DNA from: Nothophaeocryptopus gaeumannii
Lineage: Eukaryota > Ascomycota > Dothideomycetes > Mycosphaerellales > Mycosphaerellaceae
Reading direction: 5' to 3'
NCBI GenBank assembly: GCA_031771865.1
Contig: JASISA010000023.1
Location: 1,612,001 to 1,676,000, forward strand
Length of the DNA stretch: 64,000 bases
Numbering within the stretch: position 1 is the first letter of the stretch; every line of letters begins with the position of its first letter. Below are positions 11,384 through 21,290 of this stretch, piece after piece. The notes beneath the pieces are model-generated. The model had not been told where the DNA came from and did no database searches. It was given only the letters and a program-made list of their open reading frames with translations. A program made the position numbers and the translations under genes.

Positions 11384-13780
11384 TCAGCCATTGTCCTTTT
11401 CGCCAAGTGGCCTGATATCATCACTATCCTTCGACTCATCGCGCCCCTCCGTCTTCTCACTCTCACCACCCTCCAGCGCAAGCCCTTCCAGCAACTCCTC
11501 CTTCCTCCTCACATACCTCGCCAAACTCTCACATAGCCGATCTAGCACGAACTCTGCTTCGCTTTTGTCCGCCATCATTGGACTATCCTCTCCGATCCAA
11601 TCCCACTCCACCATTCCCTCGACCTCCTCTTCTTGCTCTCGTCCAGCTTTGTCCGTCGCAGTGAACCGGATGAGTTGTGTGAAAGAGACCCATTCTTCGT
11701 AGGTATATCGCTTCTTGTCAGATTGCTGGACATCCTTCGCGACACCGCGAATAGCCTTAGCGAGTTTGTTAGCCAGCTCGGACTCGGTGGATTCTTCTTC
11801 AGCCAGTTCATCGATTGGCTGTGGGACAGCAGGCGCTTCCGGCTCAGGGCCATACTGAAACCCCTCTTCGAGTCGTTTACGGGCATCTTTCCGTTCTTTA
11901 CGTTGCTGAAGCCAACTGAGAAGCCAAGGGTGTTCGTTCAGGTACTCTCTCCAGATACCTTTTTGAGGCAGCACAGTAAAGTCTGCGAGGCCAGATGTTC
12001 CGTGTTTGAATTTGTTGATCAGCGTATCGCCCATGTCGCTTACTAGGATCGTCATGGTTGGTACAGCTATCAAACTCCAGAATACGAAGAACGGCCGGCC
12101 GGCGTTGCTTTTGGGAGAAAGGTCGCCGTATCCGATAGTGAGAAGCGAGACGTAACAGAAATACAAGCCTTGAAAGTAGGTCATGCCTTGCGTGTGTTTC
12201 TCCGCTTGCCAGAAGACGACAGCACCGACACACCAGAGGATACCGAAAGCGATCACTGAGAGACAGAGGGCGTACCAATTCTTGAAGCGTGACGTGCTGG
12301 CTTGAATGCGGCGCATGGCATCGAAGCGATCTTTCTCTTCACGTAGAAGTAGCAGCTTTGGTGTTCGCGGATTCCTGCGCTGAGGAACGATCCAAGAACT
12401 GACTTTCTTCACCGTGGCCATTCTCCCATCGCGGCGAGGAGCGTGCATGTCTCGGTCTTCGGCGTCGTCTGCAAAGCCGATGGTTCGCTCTCTTGTTCTG
12501 TTGGCAGCGTCGAAAGGCGCCGAGATCGTAGGTCGCTCACTATCCTTTTTACCATCGATCTCAATCTTCCGTCTCTCCAGTTCCAGCGAAGTGGTAACGG
12601 TGCGGCCCACTGTCCGCGCACGACTCCTCTCAACATGTCTTCTGATGACTTTCTCAGAGCCCAACTCCCTTCCAAATGTTGTGATTGAAGACACCATCAA
12701 ACCCAGAATGATGATCCCGCCCACGGAGTAAGGAAAGACCAGACCTCTCCCAACGTCACTCGTCGGATAGAGATCTCCAAATCCAACAGTTAGTATAGTC
12801 ACATCGCAAAAGTAAAGAGAATTGACATAGCTCCAAGGGAAGTCACCACCACCATACTTCTGCTCAACATTGGAAAAGACAGCTCCTCCACCAGCCAGCC
12901 AAACGAAGAACAGCATAGTCTGCAAGATCAAGGTCCTCTGCGACTCAGTCAATGTGAAATGCTGCGGATAATGTCCAAGAAAATAGCCCAGCATATTGAC
13001 CATCAGCAGCATGGCACATATCATGTACATGCAGGCCGCAATGACGGCGTACCAGAATCCCTGTGTGTATATCTGTTGAGGTCCAATAGGCGGCGTGTAG
13101 ATTTCTACAGCTACTACAATGCCGATGAGTATTCCTGTGGCGATGTACCAGCAAGCAATAGTCACTGGAAGAGCGACGATATATCGAATACGGTTGGTAA
13201 AGTTGCAAAGAAGGAAAAAATTGCCAATGAAGCCGACGATAAGTGAAACGACGTTTAAGTAGTAACACCATCTCTCATCAGCAAAGTCCCGTCCTTCAAG
13301 CTGCGGTCCAAGAGCATTCGGGTCGCCGTTCCAAGCGCATTCGGAAGCCTCGCCATGTCCAATGTTGGTGATAATACACATTCGCCATGATGTCACAAGG
13401 GCAGCAATGGAGAAGACATTGGCGAGTGGTCCAATGGTAGCCGCGAGGAGAGGTATTGCTGTGCTTGCGAACCACCAGTCCTGCTCGTCTTCGTCATCCC
13501 AGTCTCGCAGATGGAACTTCCACCATCGCCGGCCGCTGTTGGTCTGTATGCGCTGAATTGATACCGATGACTTCCGTCTTCCAGATAGTGAGGGACCAGA
13601 TGACCGTCGACGTCTGAGCAGCTCGTGTGGATGATGCCGGTGAACGCCCAATGGGCCAGTCTCGGAACGATATGTGTCGCTGATTGTTGTCCCTGCGCGG
13701 TCATGAGCCTGTCCGTCGCCATTCGCGCCATGCAACGTGTCATCCGAAGACAGTCGAGTATCCGCGGATTCCGAGATCAT
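11384..13780 (-). CDS. TOK1: Two-pore outward-rectifier potassium channel (TOK1-like)
   Basis: Plasma-membrane potassium channel of the fungal TOK family, with eight membrane segments and two pore loops in one chain, thought to release potassium on depolarisation. One uninterrupted exon encodes 798 residues. Hydrophobic segments are seen near 107-132, 173-194, 201-228, 241-267, 284-303, 346-368, 502-524 and 564-584. The two selectivity filters are TVGFGD (331-336) and TIGYGD (548-553), both intact. The arrangement (pore 1 after segment 5, pore 2 after segment 7) matches TOK. The N-terminal 100 residues are hydrophilic with basic patches; the loop 370-500 is Arg/Lys-rich and the C-terminal 200 residues are acidic, likely regulatory tails. 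The assignment is firm from the filters and topology. Confidence 0.94.
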   Translation of the reverse strand: MISESADTRLSSDDTLHGANGDGQAHDRAGTTISDTYRSETGPLGVHRHHPHELLRRRRSSGPSLSGRRKSSVSIQRIQTNSGRRWWKFHLRDWDDEDEQDWWFASTAIPLLAATIGPLANVFSIAALVTSWRMCIITNIGHGEASECAWNGDPNALGPQLEGRDFADERWCYYLNVVSLIVGFIGNFFLLCNFTNRIRYIVALPVTIACWYIATGILIGIVVAVEIYTPPIGPQQIYTQGFWYAVIAACMYMICAMLLMVNMLGYFLGHYPQHFTLTESQRTLILQTMLFFVWLAGGGAVFSNVEQKYGGGDFPWSYVNSLYFCDVTILTVGFGDLYPTSDVGRGLVFPYSVGGIIILGLMVSSITTFGRELGSEKVIRRHVERSRARTVGRTVTTSLELERRKIEIDGKKDSERPTISAPFDAANRTRERTIGFADDAEDRDMHAPRRDGRMATVKKVSSWIVPQRRNPRTPKLLLLREEKDRFDAMRRIQASTSRFKNWYALCLSVIAFGILWCVGAVVFWQAEKHTQGMTYFQGLYFCYVSLLTIGYGDLSPKSNAGRPFFVFWSLIAVPTMTILVSDMGDTLINKFKHGTSGLADFTVLPQKGIWREYLNEHPWLLSWLQQRKERKDARKRLEEGFQYGPEPEAPAVPQPIDELAEEESTESELANKLAKAIRGVAKDVQQSDKKRYTYEEWVSFTQLIRFTATDKAGREQEEEVEGMVEWDWIGEDSPMMADKSEAEFVLDRLCESLARYVRRKEELLEGLALEGGESEKTEGRDESKDSDDIRPLGEKDNG

Positions 13781-14626
13781 CTTGTGAGGTGAAGAGCCCG
13801 CAGGCCACTATCATTCGGATCCAGGAGATGGGCGTACACGTATACGAGAACCCAGGACATTGTCGCACAAGTCCTGCAGCAAGCATAAAAACATCTCGTT
13901 ACGCGTAGGATTTTCCAAGCACATCCATGATCTCTTCAGATCTCCGGATCAAAAGCAAGAGATTGAAGAGCTGTGCGCCACACAGATAAGGACCGGGATG
14001 CTGCAAGATGATGCACGCCACAAGACGCGGCTCGCATGGTCGAGACCCCCGGAAGGATCTTCATGTGGTTGAGACTTGCCAGGAGTTGTTTTACCGCCAA
14101 CGGGCAAACCCCAGCCTTGTCGCAAATCGTAAACGTGTAGTACATGATAGACCGGCGTGTGAGAGATGTTGTTGAAGGAAAGGTGAGGTTAGAACTGGCT
14201 TGGCATGACGACACGTGATAATGCTCCGTGCACTCCCAAGTCTCGGACCCTAGTTCTACCTCTTGGTCGAAAGTCGAAACATACCTCGTGAGATACACCA
14301 GGCGCGACTACTCCTCCATGCAAATGAACATGTCGCAGACTGCAAAACGCCCGTTTCCTCTGCAAATATTGTCTCATGTATGAAATGGTATCGGCCATCA
14401 TGATCCAGGTCCGTGATCGGTGGCCGGTGGCCGGCAGGTCTACTAGTCAACTTGCGATGTGGCCAGTCAAATCGTACTGGTATCCGTGAAGATCAGCTCA
14501 GCTTCGACCTGCACGCACATTCCTGGAGCCATACTACTCATGAAGACTCATAAAATGATATGAACAGGACGGCCCGGCAGCCCCGAGGTCTATTGATCGA
14601 TCGAAACAGCCGAACCTAGAACTAAT
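13781..14626. other. Intergenic, divergent potassium channel / GMC oxidoreductase
   Basis: About 850 bases between divergent starts. Several open frames of 60-120 codons exist on both strands but none has a recognisable domain or splice-supported extension, so they are left unannotated. No tRNA-like fold was recognised. Confidence 0.4.
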
Positions 14627-16539
14627 ATGGCTGGCAACGCAAATACTCCCCAGGCCTTCACTTCCAAACGCTTCGACTATCTCGTTATCGGAGGAGGCAC
14701 TGCTGGCCTTGTGGTTGTAGCACGATTAAGCGAGAGCGGGAAATTCAATGTGGGCGTGCTGGAAGCCGGACATGCAATACCAGAGAGCACGCCAGCAGTC
14801 AGTGTGCCTGGTCAGTTCGGCGACGGCATTGGCACCGACTACGACTGGAAGTTTAAGACGACCTCGCAGAAGGGACTCAATGGGCGAAAGCTACCATGGC
14901 CTCGAGGCAAGGCATTGGGAGGATCTAGCGCTCTCAACTTCATGACTTGGAATCGGCCGAGTCGTGACGATCTGGATGCGTGGGAAAGGCTGGGCTGTGT
15001 GGGTTGGGGCTGGCATGATATGCTGTGAGTGAGTAGAGGCAGAAACTACTTTATGCCCCTGACACGTCGTATCAGACCCTTCTACAAAAAGAGCGAGAAC
15101 TTTGTAGAGCCAGATGCCGAATCCAAAGCGCAATTCAGGTTGCACGCTGACAATGAAGCCCATGGCAAAGGAGGTCCGATCACTATCTCATTCAACAAGG
15201 AGTACTCCGACTCTCACCAATACTGGCACAAGACCATGGAGAACCTTGAGGTCTTGATCAATGAAACGCACATGTCCGGATCCAACACTGGCGCCTGGAC
15301 AAGCATGGTCGCAGTCGATCCTAGGACTGCAACTCGTGAGTATGCCGCCACCTCTTACCTAAATCCAGTGAGAGACCGTAAGAATCTTTCGGTGATTACT
15401 GGGGCTACGGTGCATAGCATTCTGATCGACAAGATGAAGGGCGAGTGGGTAGCTAAAGGTGTGAAGTTCGACCATGACGGTTCCGCTCATGCCGTCTATG
15501 CGTCGAGAGAAGTAATTCTGTCTGCCGGAAGCGTCAAGTCACCTCAGATTCTGGAATTATCTGGCATCGGCAACCCTTCGATCCTAGAACAGGCCGGCGT
15601 TGGTATAAAGGTGCAGAACGCGAACGTTGGTGGAAACTTGCAGGACCATCTACGTAAGTCCTCAAAAAAGCCCGATACACCTTACTCCACTAGGCCAACA
15701 TAAATGTTCCAGTGACTGCCACCGTCTACGAAGTTGACCCAAATGTGGTATCGCCAGACGACTTGCGTAACAATCCCGACTTAGCTGCGGCTGCCGACAA
15801 AGAATACAATACTCTCCGCACCGGGCTGCGGACATGGCTCGCTTGCTCATTCGCCTACATCCCCATTGAAACTCTTGTCCCAGAGAAGCAACACCTCGCG
15901 TCTCTCATCTCTCGCCTCCCGAAGTCAGCCAGCCTTACTCGCACTCAGACCATCACAAACAGGCTCACGAATCCTGCCTCTAATCAAGGCTACGTCGAAT
16001 ACATCTTCGACGTGGGGAACTGGAACCCTCTCACACCAGTCGTGCCCGGCAAGAAATACGCCACTCTCCTTCAAATTCTTCAGTACCCGTTCTCCCGTGG
16101 TAGCATCCACATCGACTCCACGGCGCCCGACCAAGCTCCAGTAATCAACCCGCAATACTTTGAGAATGAAGGCGAGATCGATCTACAGATCCAGATCCAC
16201 GGCGCAGAATTTGGCAAAAAGATTCTTGAGACTGAGCCTTTGAAGAGCTTCGTCAAAGATCGAGCTTGGCCGCCAAAGGACATCACCGAGACGGAATGGA
16301 GGGAGTGGATTCTAGAGAATACGACGACGGACTGGCATCCGGTGGGAACTTGTGCGATGGGGAAAAGTATAGAGGATGGAGGGGTAGTTGATCCGAGGCT
16401 GAGAGTGTTTGGTGTGAAAGGCTTGAGGGTTGTGGATGCTAGTATTATGCCGTTGCAAATCTCGGCGCATTTACAGGCTACTGTTTATGCTATTGGAGAG
16501 AAAGCTGCGAGCATGATTCTTGAGGATGCAGAATTGTGA
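14627..16539 (+). CDS. GMC oxidoreductase (glucose-methanol-choline family)
   Basis: FAD-dependent alcohol/sugar oxidase or dehydrogenase of the GMC family. Three exons (14627-15024, 15076-15653, 15713-16539; introns 15025-15075 and 15654-15712) give 600 residues, typical length. The FAD-binding IGGGTAG motif is at 21-27, and the first GMC signature (RGKALGGSSALNFM) is present. The second signature with SAGSVKSPQILELSGIG is intact, and the C-terminal catalytic pair is His534 (in DWHPVGTCAMG) and His578. No secretion signal is evident, so an intracellular enzyme is likely. The second splice restores NLQDHLLTATVYE. It resembles aryl-alcohol or choline dehydrogenase-type members, but substrate is open. 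A broken GMC gene lies 5 kb away. Confidence 0.92.
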
Positions 16540-16755
16540 TGAACGGACGAGTAATTCTTCGAGCGATTCTCCCTGCTCGCGAGCGATGAGGTCTGCAAAC
16601 CGTTGCTTGGCACATGGATGGATCCGCCTTCTCCGATGGTGCCTTGAGCATATCATGGGATGGAATCCACGAGGTCCAAATGATATTAGGAGTTAATACC
16701 TCGTCTGTACATACATACATATCATAGCAGCTGCAATCATCTACAGCAATCATCT

Positions 16756-19700
16756 TCAGGTTCCCTTCTCACCAAGCGGCTCTATTGATTCCTCCGCGGA
16801 TGCACTGACGCGTCTCTTGCGGCGGTGAACTCGTCTCAATACCGCATTCGTCGGCTTGGGATTGTTGTCTCTTGTGAAGTTGAAACTGAGACGCTTGAGT
16901 AAGGAATTCTGCATGTTATCGTCGATCTTGGGCATTCTTCGCACAACGGCGTAAGTCCTCGGTGCTTTCTCTCGAATCTGCTTCATGCTGCCAATGAAAC
17001 GCTTCAGGCTCTCGTCCATACCGTGTGCGCCTTCGCCATCAAACGTCAGTCCAAACGCTTCTATGCGTCGGATATCCAGTAAGGCCCGCGCGAGGCGAAC
17101 AAAGTTTCTATAATAAAGCGCTGTTGCATCCGGCCTGAAGTATCTCGCTCGCATGTGCTGGAATCCTAGCTTTCTCTGGGATAATTTTGGACGTCGTTTG
17201 ACGGTGGCCCGGGCTGACCATCCAGGGAAATTACTGATGAGATATCGCTCAGTCAAGACAAACGCCAAGAGTGCCATTGGGGGCCAAGATGGCTGAGAAC
17301 GGCACAGGGCGTTGATGAACAGATTCCACGTGACGGTATCGAAGGTGTACCCTTGCATGCTCAGCCGCGTGAACTCTCTGATGGCGTCGGAAACGCGCTT
17401 CTGGTCAAAGAGCGACTTCAAGTAGATTGCGAAGACCCTCGATAGGACCCCTCGGCGGGCAGGCGCCGGCCGGGGCCCCATGTTGGATTGGGGTGTGGTT
17501 GTAGATGAGCGTCCGACTTTGATGTCAGATGCATCGTGTCCATCAAATCCCAGCTCCGAATGATCGTCGCCACTGAGTTGCCTAGCAAGATTGGCCGTGA
17601 AGTCCGGAACAGGAGTCAGTGGCGCATACTTGTCCACTTGTTCCTTCACGAACTTCCAATGCGCCTGCACTGATTCGTGGTCACCCTTACGGCGATGTAC
17701 GTCCATTAGCGCCGCAGATATGAGGACGTTGGGCCAAATCGCGTGTCCAAGGTTTTTCGACATGTCGTTGGATTGCTGGTAGATTTGCCGCGCGGTATCG
17801 GGCGTTTTGTTGCTCCCATGGGCCCAAAGAAGAGGCCCAAAGATGGTATGCAAGTTGCCTGGCGCCCACTTCCCCTGGGAAATTCGACCATCGAACTCCT
17901 GAGCGTTTCGCTTCATCTCATCAACGACCTCTTCAAGCAATGCGTCTGGCCGCCGCCCAGAGCCCGCGAGACGCGCCTTTGCCCTTGCGTATAGCTGCTT
18001 TGACTGAATGCTTGGTCGAATGTTTTGCCAGCTCATGTGCTCATAAACCAAAACAGCTTTGTCCGGTTGGTCCGTTGCCAAAAAGGCTTTCATCACAAGC
18101 TCATAGTGCATGGAGGTTGGCAGGATTCCATCCGCTATCATCCTGTTCTCCAGTATAGCCCAAGCAGCATCAGATCGTCTGTAATTGATTAGCACCTGCA
18201 TCAAGTTGGCGTAGGTGGCGGCATCTAGCGGAACATGTGTCTCCTTCATTGTTCGATATAGACGCATCGTCGCATCTATATCTCTTATCCGGGCAAAGTG
18301 AGCGAGCAAGACATTGAAGCAGACTGTCAGAGAGCCATTGACTTCGCCATTGTCAACCTTGGGAAGAGTGTCCATTAGTAGTTTCTCAGCCTCCTCCGTC
18401 CGATCATTACAAGTGAGCGCCAGGAGCTCAGCGTTTAAGAACCAGGTGTCACGAGGTTCATCCGACAAATTATCGTACTGCTGTGACAAGTTTCGAACAC
18501 CTTCAATATCGCCTCTGCGTGCGAGCATATCTAGGAGCGGATGGATTGTCGAGGGTTCCACTTTGTGCCTCCCGTCATCGATGAACGCTTTGAGCACCGC
18601 AAACGCGCCTGCGAGATCGTCGGCGCGTTGATGGGCGGATAACAGGGCCGTCCAACATCTCGAGTCGAGATAATCGCCATGAGCCTTTGCCGACCGTTTG
18701 ACGTATTCGAAAGCCTTCTTCGCCATTGGCAGGTCAGATCGACGTGTGTGAACGTGAATTTGAGCCCAAAATGCTCTCTTCTGTTCTTGGTACGCGGGAT
18801 GTCTTCGATCTAGGTATGCTACCCATTGCTTGATTATTTCCACGTTGCCAGTATTTGCAGAGTATGCTATGATCTCATTGACAGCGTCACTGCTCAACTT
18901 GCCATACCAATACTCCCAATCCTGAATGACAACGCTGGCAGTGAGATTGCGTGAAGAGCGAACTTCTTCCAGTGATGACTGCATTCGCTGCAGAAGGTGG
19001 TGTAGTAGAGACAAAAGATGTGCTTCTTCAAGTCGTGCGTCTTTCATCCGGCGGTAGTGAAAGTACAGGAAAGATATCATCTCGTGGAAAAGCGCCCGCT
19101 GTGCGCGGTAATGCTCCGATGAAATATCCTCCATGTCACGAATTCTGTACACCAGCTGCTCGTGATAGAATGCTATAGCGTCTGGATCGAAGCGATGAAT
19201 CCACTCCAGGAGGACGAACAGCCTTTCGTTTTCAGGATCTTCGACGGTATCTTTCCGCGGCAGGGGACCTTGAGTAGCAAATCGAAATATTTCCTTGACA
19301 AGTCTCAGGAAGAGAGGTAGATATCTTTCGATAAAGTCATATCTGTCTTCCTTGTGCCATGCCCTCATCGTCTTAGAGAAAGTTGACACATGGTCCAGCA
19401 GGTCAGGCATCTCGACGATCTTGATCCAAAAAAGGTCAATTTGCTTGGGCTGCCCTTGTGCTACGAAGAAATTGTCGTGATCCCGAGATACAGCATGAAG
19501 CATTGGCCAATTGCGTTGCTCTAGGGCCCAAGCGAAAAGCATCAGAGACAGCTCTTGGGCGTTTGAGATGTGCGCTAGAGCTTCGCAATGCAAGGCATTC
19601 GCAGACGTCCAAGGTTCTGCTCTGAAAACTGCCTTCACTGCCCTCTGGTAAATTGTCAGAGTTCTGACTTCAACGGGCATGGTCCACAAAAGAACGAGGC

Positions 19701-20766
19701 TGTACGCATCGGCCAATTCGTCCTCTCGGGCCACAAGCCATTCCAGCAGCCTCTGTTTCAAGCGAAGGTCTTGCCTATCATTTTCTGCCAAGCCGAGGTA
19801 CAGCTTCCAGGAAAGGACGATATGATCTCGGGTGATAAAGGCCGGTCTCAGAGCAAGAATTGCTCGAAGATGGCCAAGGCGAGAACCAAGGTCTGCTGAG
19901 AATGAATGCAACTCATAGCTCGAAAGAATACGTCTCTCAACGTCAGAACTTCCATCGGTCAAGGTGCTGGACTCTTGGACCGTAGATCCTTCCGCGAGCT
20001 CTCCAGGGCTGTCCGCAAAGGGTGCAATCGTCGCAAGTTCTTCAGCGAATGCCTTTGCGGTGTCATCTGCTGGCTGAGAACCTGGACCTGCGAGAAGCTC
20101 TTGCGCTGAGATACGAGGCGCCGTAGCGGCAGTGCTCATTTGAGCATCTCGATACTGATCCTCATCTTCTTGATATTCCAAAAAGTGCATATCCACGTCA
20201 TGTTCGTGCTGAGCTGGAGTGTGCACATTGTCTGGGTTCTGCTCAGAATGTTCTCCGTCTGTTGGTCCCTCATCTTTTGAACTCTGCGCAACGGCGAGGG
20301 ACTGGGGTCGGGATTGCGACGAGTAGCCTCTGCGTGCCTGCACGAAACCCTCAGGAAGGCGGCGTGCATTGCGTTTCTCCCAATTCTCCCATTGCTGCGC
20401 ACTCGTCCTAGTCGCATAGGCCAGCGCCTGTGGTGGGTACAAGAAGTCGAGAAAGGGCACAGGCGCGTGGTGGAAAGAGGACGCAGGCTGCGCTACCTTC
20501 TGCCTGAATGGCTGATCCCGGCGGCTATTATCTCGAAGGGAGGGATCATTGGGTGGGCTCGGCGATACCGCCCACGGCGGAAGCTCGAGGTCGCCAGCGC
20601 CATGCGTCCAAAAGGACCGATGAAGCATGCGCTTGCTCCTCGGACCATGCACCTGAGCATTTGCATTCGCCTTCACGACGCATTTGAGAGAGTCTCGAGC
20701 TCCGGCTTTGACGCATCCCGTCGCTCGCTCTAGCATGCCACTGCCTGCTGTCCAGGGACGATACAA
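16756..20766 (-). CDS. Large PPR-repeat protein, probable mitochondrial RNA/translation factor
   Basis: Single-exon gene for 1336 residues. The C-terminal half contains pentatricopeptide helix pairs, clearest around residues 800-960 (for example FNVLLAHFARIRDIDATMRLYRTMKE and YANLMQVLINYRRSDAAWAIL), which bind RNA sequence-specifically. Basic N-terminal residues without acids early on (AxGMLERATGCVKAGAR) are compatible with a mitochondrial presequence. Size and layout resemble fungal Pet309/CYA-5 proteins, which stabilise and activate translation of the mitochondrial COX1 message, but this is family-level inference; other PPR factors are possible. An acidic, low-complexity segment lies near residues 150-230. 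The gene is tail-to-tail with the GMC oxidoreductase at 14627, with about 215 bases between stops. Confidence 0.85.
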   Translation of the reverse strand: MYRPWTAGSGMLERATGCVKAGARDSLKCVVKANANAQVHGPRSKRMLHRSFWTHGAGDLELPPWAVSPSPPNDPSLRDNSRRDQPFRQKVAQPASSFHHAPVPFLDFLYPPQALAYATRTSAQQWENWEKRNARRLPEGFVQARRGYSSQSRPQSLAVAQSSKDEGPTDGEHSEQNPDNVHTPAQHEHDVDMHFLEYQEDEDQYRDAQMSTAATAPRISAQELLAGPGSQPADDTAKAFAEELATIAPFADSPGELAEGSTVQESSTLTDGSSDVERRILSSYELHSFSADLGSRLGHLRAILALRPAFITRDHIVLSWKLYLGLAENDRQDLRLKQRLLEWLVAREDELADAYSLVLLWTMPVEVRTLTIYQRAVKAVFRAEPWTSANALHCEALAHISNAQELSLMLFAWALEQRNWPMLHAVSRDHDNFFVAQGQPKQIDLFWIKIVEMPDLLDHVSTFSKTMRAWHKEDRYDFIERYLPLFLRLVKEIFRFATQGPLPRKDTVEDPENERLFVLLEWIHRFDPDAIAFYHEQLVYRIRDMEDISSEHYRAQRALFHEMISFLYFHYRRMKDARLEEAHLLSLLHHLLQRMQSSLEEVRSSRNLTASVVIQDWEYWYGKLSSDAVNEIIAYSANTGNVEIIKQWVAYLDRRHPAYQEQKRAFWAQIHVHTRRSDLPMAKKAFEYVKRSAKAHGDYLDSRCWTALLSAHQRADDLAGAFAVLKAFIDDGRHKVEPSTIHPLLDMLARRGDIEGVRNLSQQYDNLSDEPRDTWFLNAELLALTCNDRTEEAEKLLMDTLPKVDNGEVNGSLTVCFNVLLAHFARIRDIDATMRLYRTMKETHVPLDAATYANLMQVLINYRRSDAAWAILENRMIADGILPTSMHYELVMKAFLATDQPDKAVLVYEHMSWQNIRPSIQSKQLYARAKARLAGSGRRPDALLEEVVDEMKRNAQEFDGRISQGKWAPGNLHTIFGPLLWAHGSNKTPDTARQIYQQSNDMSKNLGHAIWPNVLISAALMDVHRRKGDHESVQAHWKFVKEQVDKYAPLTPVPDFTANLARQLSGDDHSELGFDGHDASDIKVGRSSTTTPQSNMGPRPAPARRGVLSRVFAIYLKSLFDQKRVSDAIREFTRLSMQGYTFDTVTWNLFINALCRSQPSWPPMALLAFVLTERYLISNFPGWSARATVKRRPKLSQRKLGFQHMRARYFRPDATALYYRNFVRLARALLDIRRIEAFGLTFDGEGAHGMDESLKRFIGSMKQIREKAPRTYAVVRRMPKIDDNMQNSLLKRLSFNFTRDNNPKPTNAVLRRVHRRKRRVSASAEESIEPLGEKGT

Positions 20767-21290
20767 GTGGCAATGCAGTGCCGTTTATATGAGGATAAGG
20801 GCGATGATCGAAGCTGCGCACCTCTGGGAGAGGCTCATCACACCGGTGGGTCCAGTCAATAGATATCGAGAGAGGTCTTCGAGTAGTTCTGGAGATCGGG
20901 GTGGTTCGGACGGGTCGTGGAGGACGATGAGGCAGGACAAGTCGTGAAGATGTCTCAACTAACCTTCATGGCATCATGCATTTCGAGTTGGAATAGACTT
21001 TCCAGTCTCAACCTGAGGCATCATTGCATCACTCCCGTACTTCGCCGCAAGACGACATGGAATCGAACGACAACGCCCCCCACGACAACAGCATTTTCGC
21101 ATCAGCCGACTCAAGATGATGATAAGCATCCGTTCTCTTGCACTCGCGAATGGGAAACATGGTCGCAGATGGCTGCTATGATGAGTCCGGCGAAAAACAC
21201 CGAAGACATGTGGAACAGCTTTGAAAGGGACAGCAATGTTCATGCTGCTTGATATACTTCACTCAGGTCTGATTAGGACCGCTTTCCTGT
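20767..21290. other. Intergenic, no gene seen
   Basis: These 524 bases lie upstream of the PPR gene and downstream of the broken GMC gene. Overlapping open frames of 85-110 codons on both strands show no domain and no consistent splice signals. Confidence 0.4.
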
